Source: Pseudomonas sp. (lineage in GTDB: Bacteria > Pseudomonadota > Gammaproteobacteria > Pseudomonadales > Pseudomonadaceae). From it: a stretch of DNA of 64,000 nucleotides. Under the pieces are notes generated by a model that was given only the letters and a program-made list of their open reading frames with translations, made no database searches and was not told the DNA's origin. Below, piece after piece: positions 1-8,256 of the stretch. The translations under genes and the position numbers were made by a program. Numbering within the stretch: the first letter of the stretch is position 1; each line of letters starts with the position of its first letter. Location: contig NZ_JAUXMX010000033.1 of the NCBI RefSeq assembly GCF_030683065.1, positions 186,001 through 250,000 of the forward strand. The letters run 5' to 3'.

Positions 1-243
1 CGCTTGTCCGCCTTGGCTGGCGTAGGCGATTAACAGTGCGTTCGGCGGGTTGTGCGCATCCCCCTTGGGCGTGCGCTGCTGCCGCCAGTAGTGCAGGCAC
101 AGGCCCAGGTAACCGAGGCCGATTAGTAATGCGCTGATCTCCCGTGGCGGGTGCAGCCACAGCAATCCGCCCGCCAGCAGCAGGCTGGCGCACAGAGGCC
201 AGAAGTTGCTGGCTGCGCGCAGCCAGGGGTGTGGGGCATTCAA
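1..243 (-). CDS. Membrane-anchored flavodoxin/FNR reductase, N-terminal fragment
   Basis: The first 81 codons are visible; the gene runs off the left edge. It starts at a TTG (243-241) preceded by CAGGA at 9-base spacing. Two hydrophobic segments (residues about 14-30 and 36-53) are followed by the opening of a flavodoxin fold, ALLIAYASQGGQA (69-81), the FMN phosphate loop seen in sulfite-reductase-like flavoproteins. Such proteins pass electrons from NAD(P)H through FAD and FMN, here probably into the inner membrane. It is the last gene of a leftward cassette with the DUF4198, DUF2271 and PepSY genes, and it matches the flavodoxin half of the fused protein at 9582-12104. The rest of the gene cannot be judged. 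Confidence 0.8.
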   Translation of the reverse strand, partial: MNAPHPWLRAASNFWPLCASLLLAGGLLWLHPPREISALLIGLGYLGLCLHYWRQQRTPKGDAHNPPNALLIAYASQGGQA

Positions 244-325
244 ATGGCGATGTCCTGATGTTGCGGTTAACGCCTGCACGATCAGCGAACCGCAATCCAC
301 GGGGCGGGCTAGCCAAGTCGTCCGA

Positions 326-350
326 GCGCGGTGCGCACGGCGCACCCTAC
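326..350. repeat. Palindromic repeat, family A (single)
   Basis: GGTGCGCACGGCGCACC followed by CTAC in the gap between the flavoprotein and DUF4198 genes. The same element recurs at 9366-9411, 21776-21796 and 43373-43430. It is a short GC-rich palindrome ending in CCTAC, REP-like in character. The rest of this roughly 130-base gap shows nothing else. Confidence 0.75.
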
Positions 351-371
351 GTGAGCGCCGTGCGTGTGGAG

Positions 372-1247
372 TTACGGGGCCAGCACTTCCAGGGTGGCGC
401 TGTAGGAGGCGCGGCGCTCGGTGGCCGGTGCCGTGACGCCGTCCTTGCTGCTCAGCTCGGCTTCCAGCCAGTACATGCCGGCGTTCGGCCAGGTGATGCT
501 GATCTTGCCGTTGGCGTCGCTGGTAGTTTTGATTTCGCCCAACTGATCGCGGTAACGGTTGCCACCCGGGATCACGCTGACTTCAACACCGGCGGCCGGC
601 TTGCCATCGAGCAGCAGGTTGAACTCGGCCGCTTCACCGGCGAACAGGTCATTGGGGTGGGTGATCGGGGCCAGCTCCAAGCCAACGCCGGTGGTTTTCA
701 GCACGGTCTCGCTGGGGTTGCCGGAGGTGACGAAGACTTCCATGCGGCTGCTGTTCTGGCTGACCTGGAGTTCTTCGGCGTTGGCCGGTACCTGCTTGGC
801 GAAGTCGGCTGCGCTGCCCATCCAGCGGCGCATCTCGCCGTTTTCTTTGTAGCGAGCGGCCAGGCCGTTATTGGCGATGGCCAGTTTGTAGGTGCCTTTC
901 TGGGTCAGGTGCAGGTCGAAGCTGCTGCGGTAACGGCCGAGGTTACCGTTCTCGGCTTTGGCGGCGCTGCCATCCGGGGCGAACAGTTGCAGCACGGCTG
1001 CCGGGCGTGGGCGCATGCCGGGTGGGCCGCCGACTGGGCTGGTGTCGAGGTTGCCGATGCCCTGGATGCGGATCGGGAAGTGCTCGAAGTAGAACAGGTC
1101 GTTGGACACGGCGGCGTCCACGGTAACCCACGGGTCTTCACCGGACAGCACGGTGGCTGAAGGCAGCATCCAGGCACGGTGGGCCTGGGCGGACAGCGGT
1201 AGGCAGATGGCCAGGGTCAGGGCGGTCCATTTTACGAGTGGGTGCAT
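372..1247 (-). CDS. DUF4198 family periplasmic protein
   Basis: A 291-residue protein with a signal peptide (MHPLVKWTALTLAICLPLSA, cleavage near QA-HR) followed by a mature part starting HRAWMLPSA. The start at 1247 is chosen because AAGGA lies 8 bases upstream; a further in-frame ATG at 1295 has no such site and would spoil the signal peptide. The body resembles DUF4198 (NikM-like) proteins, with Ig-like beta-rich segments near the C terminus (GKPAAGVEVSVIPGGNRYRD, about 204-223). Family members are periplasmic and tied to metal transport, but no reaction is established. It is the third gene of the leftward cassette, probably co-transcribed with the DUF2271 gene 60 bases upstream. A paralogue lies at 58913-59629. 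Confidence 0.85.
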   Translation of the reverse strand: MHPLVKWTALTLAICLPLSAQAHRAWMLPSATVLSGEDPWVTVDAAVSNDLFYFEHFPIRIQGIGNLDTSPVGGPPGMRPRPAAVLQLFAPDGSAAKAENGNLGRYRSSFDLHLTQKGTYKLAIANNGLAARYKENGEMRRWMGSAADFAKQVPANAEELQVSQNSSRMEVFVTSGNPSETVLKTTGVGLELAPITHPNDLFAGEAAEFNLLLDGKPAAGVEVSVIPGGNRYRDQLGEIKTTSDANGKISITWPNAGMYWLEAELSSKDGVTAPATERRASYSATLEVLAP

Positions 1248-1307
1248 GGCGAGTTTCCTTATTGAATAGCTGAGCAGTGAATAAGCGGGGTTCATTACTG
1301 GCTGGGG

Positions 1308-1820
1308 TCAAGGGGTCAGCTGAAGCGTGACCTTGCCCAGCTCGGTTGCGCCTTGAGCGTTAAGCTCGGCAGCCTGTTGCGGCGGCCAGCTGAAAGGCAG
1401 ACGCAGCAGTTCGCGGCCGCCGACTTCACGGACGGCTTCGACCACCAGTTGGTAGTCACCGGCGGCGAGTGCCTGCAGGGGCGGCTGGCTGCTGGAGAAG
1501 GTCAGGCTGTGGCTGCCCACGGCGCGAGTAGCCCCGCTGACGCCATCGACGGGCATCTCCAGGCTGCGGCCGCTCTTGCGCCACCACTGGCGCATGTCCT
1601 TGAGCCATTTTTCGCCTTCTTTGTCCTTGAGCTTCTGGTCGTACCACACCGACAGGTTGGCGACGTGCTTCTGATCCGGTTGCTCCAGCCAGATCGCCAC
1701 ATAGGGGCGGTGGTATTCAGCCACCTGCAGGCGCGGGATTTCCACGCTGAGCTGCAGTTCGGCGGCCAGGAGCGGGGTGCTGAGTAGGGCGCACAGGGGC
1801 AGTAACAGGCGTTTTGGCAT
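1308..1820 (-). CDS. DUF2271 family periplasmic protein
   Basis: A 170-residue secreted protein. The start at 1820 (MPKRLLLPLCALLSTPLLAA) follows AAGGA at 7 bases and gives a clean signal peptide; an upstream in-frame ATG gives a Cys/Trp-rich extension that looks non-coding. The mature part contains YVAIWLEQPDQKHVANLSVW, typical of DUF2271 proteins, which are predicted to be periplasmic ligand-binding beta proteins and commonly lie beside PepSY genes. Function is not established. It lies 10 bases downstream of the PepSY gene and is surely in the same operon; the context suggests a role in handling an iron or metal ligand in the periplasm. Confidence 0.85.
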   Translation of the reverse strand: MPKRLLLPLCALLSTPLLAAELQLSVEIPRLQVAEYHRPYVAIWLEQPDQKHVANLSVWYDQKLKDKEGEKWLKDMRQWWRKSGRSLEMPVDGVSGATRAVGSHSLTFSSSQPPLQALAAGDYQLVVEAVREVGGRELLRLPFSWPPQQAAELNAQGATELGKVTLQLTP

Positions 1821-1830
1821 AGCTATGTCC

Positions 1831-2424
1831 TTAATTAATAAACAGCAAAGCCAGCAGGGCCGGGAGTACCAGGCCGAGGGCAACCAGCGGCCAGGTGCTA
1901 GGGCGCGCACCGGCATAGCGTTGCAGCAAGAGCAGGCCGCTGAGGCTGAACAGCACGCAGAGACCGGCGAATACATCGATGAACCAGGACCAGGCGCTGC
2001 CGGTGTTGCGGCCCTTGTGCAGGTCGTTGAGGTAGGCGATCCAGCCGCGATCGGTGGACTCGTACTCCAACGCGCCAGACTCGATATCCAGGCTCAGCCA
2101 GGCATCGCCGCCGGGGCGTGGCAGGCCGATGTACAACTCGGCGTCCGACCATTCGGCGGAGCGAGCGTCCAGGCGCAGGGCCAGTTCGCCTTCCAGCCAT
2201 TGGCGCAGGGCAAGCGGCAGGCCTTGGGTGGGTGTTTTCTCCTGTAACTCGACGCGCAGCCGTTCGGGCAATTGCGCCTGCTGGTTGAACACCTGCGGTT
2301 TGGCTTCGATCTGCGCCGCGTGATTGAGGGTGATGCCAGTGATGGAAAACAGCAGCATGCCGACCAGGCACAGGGCAGAACTGATCCAGTGCCATTGGCG
2401 GAGGGTGCCAAGCCAGGGAAGCAT
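1831..2424 (-). CDS. PepSY-associated transmembrane protein
   Basis: A 197-residue inner-membrane protein. An N-terminal helix (about residues 12-33, WISSALCLVGMLLFSITGIT) is followed by a periplasmic part with a PepSY-like stretch ending in LDIESGALEY and WIAYLNDLHKGRNTGSAW (about 120-140), then two further helices (about 147-165 and 175-196). This is the half-size form of the PepSY membrane family that includes siderophore-iron reductase components. AAAGGA precedes the ATG. It is probably the first gene of the leftward PepSY-DUF2271-DUF4198-flavoprotein operon. The flavodoxin half missing here is encoded separately at 1-243, whereas the 9582-12104 gene carries both parts in one chain. Confidence 0.85.
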   Translation of the reverse strand: MLPWLGTLRQWHWISSALCLVGMLLFSITGITLNHAAQIEAKPQVFNQQAQLPERLRVELQEKTPTQGLPLALRQWLEGELALRLDARSAEWSDAELYIGLPRPGGDAWLSLDIESGALEYESTDRGWIAYLNDLHKGRNTGSAWSWFIDVFAGLCVLFSLSGLLLLQRYAGARPSTWPLVALGLVLPALLALLFIN

Positions 2425-2516
2425 GTGAATCCTTTGCAGAGATTAACCAGCGCTGTGCGGCTGGCATTTTGGGGGGATGATTTTAAAGGGGCGCGTTAGT
2501 TGAATGCTAATAATTT

Positions 2517-2535
2517 ACCAATAATATACATTCGC
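2517..2535 (-). promoter_or_regulatory. Possible Fur box upstream of PepSY operon
   Basis: Read on the minus strand, GCGAATGTATATTATTGGT matches the 19-base Fur consensus at about 10 positions. It lies in the most AT-rich part of the gap, about 95 bases before the PepSY start, where a promoter is expected. It shares ATGCGAAT with the site upstream of the neighbouring TonB receptor. This is a weak match, suggested mainly by context. Confidence 0.35.
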
Positions 2536-2559
2536 ATTAATGGCGCGGTTCGCAGTCAA

Positions 2560-2594
2560 GCAAAAACCCGCTGGCTTTTGAGGCTGGCGGGTTT
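2560..2594 (-). terminator. Rho-independent terminator of TonB receptor gene
   Basis: Arms AAACCCGCTGGC (2564-2575) and GCTGGCGGGTTT (2583-2594) pair over 12 bases with two wobbles around a 7-base loop. On the minus strand the stem is followed by a T-rich run. It lies 25 bases after the receptor stop codon, so the receptor transcript should largely end here and the PepSY operon needs its own promoter or readthrough. Confidence 0.8.
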
Positions 2595-2618
2595 CGCTGC
2601 GGCAACAAACCTGGCGTT

Positions 2619-4853
2619 TTAGAAGGTGAGGTTGGCCGACAACCACAGGCGTCGACCTTCTTCCAGGGTGCCGGTGGTGGATGCGGCGCTCTGGATATAG
2701 CTCGATGCCCAGCCGGTGGTTCCGGTATTGGTGGTGTAGGTCTGGCCCTTGGTGAAGTCCTTGTCGAAGGCGTTGTACAGGGTGGCGTTCAGCGTCAGGT
2801 TCTCAGACGCTCTGTACGAGCCGCCGAGATGGAACACCTCGTAAGCGTTAAGGTCGCCGACCTGGTCCTGCAGCGCCTGGTTGGCCGCCGTGAGGTTTTG
2901 GTATTTGTCGGTGAAGCGCGCGCGTTCGCCACGGTATTCACCCTTGAACCACAGGGTCAGGCGATCGGTAGTGGTCCAGCTCAGGCGCGCATGGGCCATA
3001 TGCTCCGGGGTGTTGGTCAGCGGCGCGCCCTGGTTGATGCCGCTCTTCTGTTCGCTGTCGGTGTAGGTGTAATTCATCGCCAGCTTCCAGGCTGGGGCGA
3101 ACTGCCAGCCGCCTGCCAGCTCCAGGCCCTGGGTTTCGGCTTCGCCGATATTGACGCTCTGGGAGAAGTTCTCCTGGGTGAAGCCGCTACCCAGGCTCAC
3201 GCAACCTGGCTGGTTCGGGTTGGCGGTGAAGTTGCAGTTGGCCAGTGGCGTACCGCTGTCGATCTTGTCCTTGAACGCGTTGTGGAACAGGGTGGCGTTG
3301 GCATCGAAACCGGCCAGATTGTCGAAGTACAGGCCGAACTCGGTGTTGGTAGTGATTTCCGGTTCCAGATCCGGGCTGCCAATGGTGATGGTGCGGCCCT
3401 GGGCGGTCACGCCGTTGATGCCGTCATGCAGCTGGTTCAGGGTCGGGGTTTTATAGCCACGGCTGATACCGCCTTTCATGGTCCAGTTTTCGTTGGTGTT
3501 CCACACCAGGTAGGCACGCGGACTGATGTGGCCGCCGAAGGCTTCGTGGTCTTCGTAGCGGGCGCCCAAGGTCAGGGCCAAGTCGTGGCGCAGGCGCCAT
3601 TCGTCTTCGGCAAACAGAGCCCAGGAGGTTTGCTGAAACTCTTCCGAGGCAATGCCATCGGTGACATCGGCGTCCCAGTACTGACCGCCGATGGTGGCGA
3701 TATGCGAGTCGCCGAGCGGGCTGACCAGCTTGCTGTCGAAGATCAGGTCGGTGGATTTCAGCTCACGGTCATCACCGGCCACTATGTTCGGGTAGCCGGT
3801 ATAAGCCACGCCACGGGTGCCGGGAATGGTGCGGCCGATGGTTTCGGTGGTGTTATGGGTCAGGCTGCTGTCCAGGGTGCCGAAGCCGAGGCGGGCGGTG
3901 TGGCTGAGGGCGAACTGATCGCGCTCGAAGACCAGTTCGTCGTCATACCCGTTGATCGTGTTGGGTGCATTGACGGTGCAGCCATTTATCGCGTTGCCAC
4001 CGCTTTTACCATCCAGTGTGCCGAGCTGGCAGTCGTCGTTGTTGTAGACCTGACGGCCTTGCTCGACGTCCAGAGAAAAATCGTGATTCTCATGCGGGGT
4101 CAGGGTTAGTCGAGCGCCGGCGGTGTAGTTGCGGCCTTCCACCGGCGAGGCGCCGCGCTTGCTGACGGTCGAATCGTCATCGAAGGTCAGATCGGACTCG
4201 CCCCGATCAAACACGTTGCCGCGTACGGCCAGGCCGAGCAGGTTGTCGATCACCGGACCGCTGGCATACAGGCTGGTGCTGCTGGTTTCGCCGTAGTCAC
4301 GGTTTTCCTGGAAGGTGTGATCCAGGCTGATCGCCGCGCCCCATTGCTTGGCGACTTTCTTGGTGATGATATTGACCACGCCGCCCATGGCGTCGGAGCC
4401 GTAAAGAGTCGACATCGGGCCGCGGACTACTTCGATACGCTCAATGGCTGACATTGGCGGCATAAAGCTGGTGGCGGTTTCGTTGAAGCCGTTGGGGGTG
4501 ACGTTGCCGGCGGTGTTCTGCCGGCGGCCATCAATCAGGATCAGGGTGTACTCGCTGGGCAAGCCGCGAATGCTGATATTCAAACCGCCGGTCTTGCCGG
4601 TGCCCTGGCGCACATCGATGCCTTCCACATCTTCCAGAGCCTGGGCCAGGTTGCTGTAGCGCTTTTGCTGCAGGTCTGTCTGGCTGATCACGCTGATGCT
4701 AGCCGGCGCTTCGGTGATTTTCTGTTCAAACCCTGATGCGCTGACTACGACGTCTTTCAGCGCAATCGGCTCGTTGGCGTGGGCGCTGGCGGCGAAGGCG
4801 CTGGCCAGGGCAATGGCGCTGGCCAAGGAAGTGCGGGGTAGGGCGTGCAACAT
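2619..4853 (-). CDS. TonB-dependent outer-membrane receptor (CirA/FepA-like)
   Basis: A 744-residue ligand-gated outer-membrane channel. Signal peptide residues 1-26 (ends SAHA), a TonB-box-like stretch KDVVVSA near residue 33, the plug domain from about 45 to 160 with IRGLPSEYTLILIDGRR and the IERIEVVRGPMSTLYGSDAM motif, then the 22-strand barrel ending in aromatic F (NLTF). Two loop cysteine pairs (near residues 271-290 and 537-550) resemble the disulfides of catecholate receptors such as FepA/PfeA. The likely substrate is a ferric catecholate siderophore, but receptor type does not fix the ligand. It is divergent from the piuA-like gene and precedes the leftward PepSY-DUF2271-DUF4198-flavoprotein genes, with which it probably forms a functional group. 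Confidence 0.9.
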   Translation of the reverse strand: MLHALPRTSLASAIALASAFAASAHANEPIALKDVVVSASGFEQKITEAPASISVISQTDLQQKRYSNLAQALEDVEGIDVRQGTGKTGGLNISIRGLPSEYTLILIDGRRQNTAGNVTPNGFNETATSFMPPMSAIERIEVVRGPMSTLYGSDAMGGVVNIITKKVAKQWGAAISLDHTFQENRDYGETSSTSLYASGPVIDNLLGLAVRGNVFDRGESDLTFDDDSTVSKRGASPVEGRNYTAGARLTLTPHENHDFSLDVEQGRQVYNNDDCQLGTLDGKSGGNAINGCTVNAPNTINGYDDELVFERDQFALSHTARLGFGTLDSSLTHNTTETIGRTIPGTRGVAYTGYPNIVAGDDRELKSTDLIFDSKLVSPLGDSHIATIGGQYWDADVTDGIASEEFQQTSWALFAEDEWRLRHDLALTLGARYEDHEAFGGHISPRAYLVWNTNENWTMKGGISRGYKTPTLNQLHDGINGVTAQGRTITIGSPDLEPEITTNTEFGLYFDNLAGFDANATLFHNAFKDKIDSGTPLANCNFTANPNQPGCVSLGSGFTQENFSQSVNIGEAETQGLELAGGWQFAPAWKLAMNYTYTDSEQKSGINQGAPLTNTPEHMAHARLSWTTTDRLTLWFKGEYRGERARFTDKYQNLTAANQALQDQVGDLNAYEVFHLGGSYRASENLTLNATLYNAFDKDFTKGQTYTTNTGTTGWASSYIQSAASTTGTLEEGRRLWLSANLTF

Positions 4854-4892
4854 CGGAAGGCTCCGGGCAATGGTCTGGATGACTTAAGTGAT

Positions 4893-4911
4893 GCGAATTA
4901 TAAGCATATGC
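4893..4911. promoter_or_regulatory. Putative Fur box upstream of TonB receptor
   Basis: GCGAATTATAAGCATATGC matches the 19-base Fur consensus at about 12 positions. It sits about 40 bases upstream of the receptor ATG in an AT-rich pocket and contains the palindrome GCATATGC. This is consistent with iron repression of the receptor. The 394-base gap 4854-5247 holds this site, the Fur box near 5138-5156 and two divergent promoters; I see no gene in it. Confidence 0.45.
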
Positions 4912-5137
4912 AATTCTGTTTGAGAAACTGTTTCATTTGTAAGATGCGCTTGCGTCGCGATTGTTGAGCGCTGGGTGATGCAGTGGGAGTGGCTGTCACG
5001 CTGCTGGCGCTCATGGTTATGGCGTCGCTATGTGGGTCTGGCACATGCCGGCGGTGCGCTGCAGTGGGCGCGAGGAGCGGGCTGGATTGGCGGGTGCGGT
5101 AAATATTGCAAGTCCTTATCGAGAAGTTGTTGCCCTT

Positions 5138-5156
5138 GTATATGAGAATCATTAGC
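5138..5156 (+). promoter_or_regulatory. Fur box upstream of piuA-like gene
   Basis: GTATATGAGAATCATTAGC matches the Fur consensus at about 14 of 19 positions, including the core GAGAATCATTA typical of pseudomonad iron-regulated promoters. It lies about 90 bases before the ATG and overlaps a plausible promoter (TTGCCC, 17 bases, TAGCAT). Repression by Fur-Fe(II) is expected. Confidence 0.7.
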
Positions 5157-5247
5157 ATGCGCAGCGCTTCACTCTTGCCTGCCTTGCTCCTCCTTCGGCG
5201 TCGCCAGCTTGCGGTGCGGGGAGGGCGCCTTTCCGTTGGGGACAACA

Positions 5248-7500
5248 ATGACAATCCGTAGTCGCAAGCACCATAAAGTGAGTCACCTGGCCGCGTTGAT
5301 CGCTGCAGCTCTCCCCGCAGTGGCTTTTGCCCAGACCGAGGCTGCTGGGGGGGAGTTGAACCTGCCCGAGATGGTCGTGACTTCCAAAGCCGAAGCGCCT
5401 TACAAGGCGAACAGGAGTGCCAATACCAAGCTGACCCAGCCGTTGCTCGATACACCGAAAACCATTCAGGTAATCAAGAAGGAAATGCTTCGCGAGCAGG
5501 GGGCGGGCAGCCTGATGGAAGCGCTGCGCAACACCCCCGGCATCACCATGCAGCTGGGCGAGAACGGCAACACCTCAGCCGGCGATACTTTTATGATGCG
5601 CGGCTTCTCCACGCAGAACTCGACCTTCGTCGACGGTGTGCGCGACCTTGGTGCGGTCAGCCGTGATGTGTTCAACCTCGAGCAGGTCGAAGTGGTGAAG
5701 GGCGCGGCGGGCTCGGATATCGGCCGCGGCGCGTCGTCCGGCTATATCAACCTGATCCCCAAGCTGCCGACCCTGACCAACGAAACCTTCGGCACCGTCG
5801 GCTACGGTACGGCAGACAAGAGCAACCTGACCGCCGATATCAACCGGCAACTGGGCGACAACTCGGCCTTGCGTCTGAACCTGATGCGTCGCGCGGGCGA
5901 TGTCGATGGCCGCGATTACGTGGATAACAGCAGCTACGGTGTAGCGCCTGCTATTGCTTTCGGTTTGGACACGGCCACCCGGGTTTATGTCTATTCCCAG
6001 CACGTACGTCAGGACAACACCCCGGATGGCGGTATTTCCAGCATCGGCATGAAGGGTTTCTATAACGCCAATGCCGCGTTGAATGCCGGCGGCAAGGTCG
6101 ATACCGAGAACTACTATGGCGCCAAGGGCGACTCCGAGCGGATCGACGGCGACATGTTCAGCGTCAAGTTCGAGCATGACTTCAATGACGCCCTGACCCT
6201 GCGCAACCTGTCGCGCTGGGGGCGTAGCAACAACGATCGCACCCTCACTGGCATCAACGCCCTGGCCGCGCCCAGTGCCGACCCAGACAGCTGGACGGTG
6301 AGTCGTTCGCGTCAGGTGGTCGACCAGGAGAACCAGATTCTCGCCAACCAGACCAGCCTGAACGCCGCGTTCGACACCTTCGGTCTGCGCAACGAGCTGG
6401 CTGCTGGTCTTGAGTTGATGAGCGAGAAACAGCTCAACCGTGGTTACGCCACTGCTGCCCAAACCATCGACGGTGTGGCCTACCCGGCTGTACCGGTTCC
6501 TCCGGCCAATCTCTACGACCCAAGTGCGCACGACGGCCTTGGTGACCCGTACAAGACCGGCGTCAACACCGACGGCGAAACCAAGACCGCAGCGCTCTAT
6601 GTGTTCGACACCCTGCACCTGAATGAGCAGTGGCTGCTCAATGGCGGCGTGCGTTTCGAGCACTTCCGCACCGAGACCGACAGCGCGGCCCTGGCCAGTG
6701 GTGCGCTGGTACCGCGCAGTGCCTACGAGTCGGGTGACCTGACCAGTTGGAACACTGGTCTGGTGTTCAAGCCGCTGGTAAACGGCAGCATCTATTTGTC
6801 CTACGCCAACTCGATGACCCCGCCGGGCAGCGGTAACTTCAACCTGGCCGCGACCTCCGCTACTTCCTCCTCCAACGAGCAGGTAGGGCTGGAACCGCAG
6901 GAAACCGAACACGTTGAGCTGGGCACCAAGTGGGACCTGCTGGATGAGCGTCTGGCGCTGACCCTGGCGGCCTACCGCACCGAAAACGCCAATCAGGTCA
7001 GCTACGACTCCTTCACCGCTACCTACTTCCAGGAAGGCAAGACCCGGGTCGATGGCGTCGAGCTAGGGGTGGTCGGCCAACTGAGCAACTTCTGGCAGGT
7101 TTCAGCCGGTATCGCCCACATGGAAACCAAGCAGATCGACCAGTTCAGTACCTCTGCCGAGAACAGCGGCGTGCGCTGGTCGCCCGACCTGACCGCGACC
7201 CTGTGGACCTCCTACTCCCTGGGTGATCTGACCCTGGGTGGCGGCGCGCGCTATGTGTCCGAGCAGGAGCGGGTGATCACTGCCGGCGCTGATCTGGCTA
7301 CCCAGAACATGCCGTCCATCCCGTCCTACTGGGTGACAGACGCGATGGTCGCCTACCGCGTCAATGACAACGTCAATCTGCGGGTGAACCTCTACAACCT
7401 GTTCGACGAGGAGTATATCGAGTCGCTGAACAACAGCGGCGCCCGTGCCCGTCTCGGCGCGCCACGTTCGGCGATGTTCACCACCGAACTCAGTTTCTGA
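5248..7500 (+). CDS. piuA: TonB-dependent siderophore receptor PiuA/Fiu-like
   Basis: A 750-residue outer-membrane receptor. The start at 5248 follows GGGGA and gives a signal peptide (residues 1-28, ending AVAFA). A TonB-box-like MVVTSKA sits near residue 40, then the plug (about 55-190, with MRGFSTQNSTFVDGVRD and EQVEVVKGAAGSDIGRGASS), and a barrel ending TTELSF. The sequence character and the adjacent hydroxylase match PiuA of P. aeruginosa and Fiu-YbiX of E. coli, receptors for catecholate monomers and catechol drug conjugates. A Fur box lies upstream. The gene is followed by a hairpin (7521-7546) and then piuC. Family assignment is firm; the exact ligand is inferred. Confidence 0.88.
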   Translation: MTIRSRKHHKVSHLAALIAAALPAVAFAQTEAAGGELNLPEMVVTSKAEAPYKANRSANTKLTQPLLDTPKTIQVIKKEMLREQGAGSLMEALRNTPGITMQLGENGNTSAGDTFMMRGFSTQNSTFVDGVRDLGAVSRDVFNLEQVEVVKGAAGSDIGRGASSGYINLIPKLPTLTNETFGTVGYGTADKSNLTADINRQLGDNSALRLNLMRRAGDVDGRDYVDNSSYGVAPAIAFGLDTATRVYVYSQHVRQDNTPDGGISSIGMKGFYNANAALNAGGKVDTENYYGAKGDSERIDGDMFSVKFEHDFNDALTLRNLSRWGRSNNDRTLTGINALAAPSADPDSWTVSRSRQVVDQENQILANQTSLNAAFDTFGLRNELAAGLELMSEKQLNRGYATAAQTIDGVAYPAVPVPPANLYDPSAHDGLGDPYKTGVNTDGETKTAALYVFDTLHLNEQWLLNGGVRFEHFRTETDSAALASGALVPRSAYESGDLTSWNTGLVFKPLVNGSIYLSYANSMTPPGSGNFNLAATSATSSSNEQVGLEPQETEHVELGTKWDLLDERLALTLAAYRTENANQVSYDSFTATYFQEGKTRVDGVELGVVGQLSNFWQVSAGIAHMETKQIDQFSTSAENSGVRWSPDLTATLWTSYSLGDLTLGGGARYVSEQERVITAGADLATQNMPSIPSYWVTDAMVAYRVNDNVNLRVNLYNLFDEEYIESLNNSGARARLGAPRSAMFTTELSF

Positions 7501-7520
7501 TAGAGCGACCCGCCTTACCT

Positions 7521-7546
7521 GAAGCCTGCGCGCAAGCGCGGGCTTC
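7521..7546 (+). terminator. Hairpin between piuA and piuC, partial terminator
   Basis: GAAGCCTGCGC and GCGCGGGCTTC form an 11-base stem with one wobble around loop GCAA, followed only by TTGCATTT. A strong stem with a weak T run between two co-directional genes suggests partial termination or 3'-end protection of the receptor message. Confidence 0.6.
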
Positions 7547-7577
7547 TTGCATTTCCATACATGTAGAGAGGATGTCG

Positions 7578-8255
7578 ATGCTGCTGCATATCCCCCAAGT
7601 GTTGAGTAAACCGGACGTTGCCGCGCTGCGTACCGAGTTGGCGGCCCATGCCTGGGTCGATGGCGTGCAGACGTCCGGCGCCCAGGCGGCAAGTCTCAAG
7701 CAGAATCTGCAGTTCCCAGCGGATTCCCCGGCCTTTGCCGGGCTGGCGCAGCGGGTGGCGGAGGCATTGGCGCGCCATCCGTTGTTCGTTTCCGCAGTGT
7801 TGCCGCGGCAGATGTTGCCGCCAATGTTCAACTGCTACAGCGGCGGTGGTCGCTATGGCAACCATGTGGATAACGCCCTGCAACGCGACCGCTTCAGCGC
7901 GGATCAGGTGCGCACCGATGTGTCCACCACGGTATTTCTCAGCGAACCGGACGAGTACGACGGCGGCGAGTTAATTGTCGAGGACACCTACGGCGAGCAC
8001 GAGATCAAGCTGGCGGCGGGCGATGCCATCATCTATCCGGCCACCAGTCTGCACCGCGTCGAGCCGGTAACCCGCGGCGCGCGTATCGCCTCCTTCCTCT
8101 GGACGCAAAGCCGGGTGCGCGATGCCTGGCAGCGCAAGATGCTCTTCGACCTGGACATGACCATCCTCAAGCTGCGCCACGACCTGGGCGACAGTGACGA
8201 GGTGGTGAGCCTGACCGGCACCTATCACAACCTGCTGCGCCAGTGGGCGGACTGA
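7578..8255 (+). CDS. piuC: PKHD-type Fe(II)/2-oxoglutarate hydroxylase PiuC
   Basis: A 225-residue soluble dioxygenase of the PiuC/YbiX family. The metal-binding triad is visible: H96 and D98 (in GNHVDNA) and H159 (TSLHRVEP), with R169 as the expected 2-oxoglutarate ligand. The start at 7578 has AGAGG 6 bases upstream; the ATG at 7572 abuts that site and is too close. Family members are iron-regulated and cluster with catecholate receptors; the in vivo substrate is not established. The gene follows piuA by 77 bases and runs straight into the oxidase gene one base after its stop, so it belongs to the same operon. Confidence 0.9.
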   Translation: MLLHIPQVLSKPDVAALRTELAAHAWVDGVQTSGAQAASLKQNLQFPADSPAFAGLAQRVAEALARHPLFVSAVLPRQMLPPMFNCYSGGGRYGNHVDNALQRDRFSADQVRTDVSTTVFLSEPDEYDGGELIVEDTYGEHEIKLAAGDAIIYPATSLHRVEPVTRGARIASFLWTQSRVRDAWQRKMLFDLDMTILKLRHDLGDSDEVVSLTGTYHNLLRQWAD

Positions 8256-8256
8256 A

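Noticed and set aside
2829..4109. A 426-codon plus-strand frame inside the TonB receptor gene
   Set aside because: Antisense shadow of a receptor with clear plug and barrel motifs.
4898..5455. A 185-codon minus-strand frame in the receptor-receptor gap
   Set aside because: It crosses the Fur site, promoters and the piuA 5' end; R/S-rich composition suggests a chance open frame.
5575..6912. A 445-codon minus-strand frame inside piuA
   Set aside because: Shadow of the receptor gene; Gly/Val/Arg-rich with no motif.
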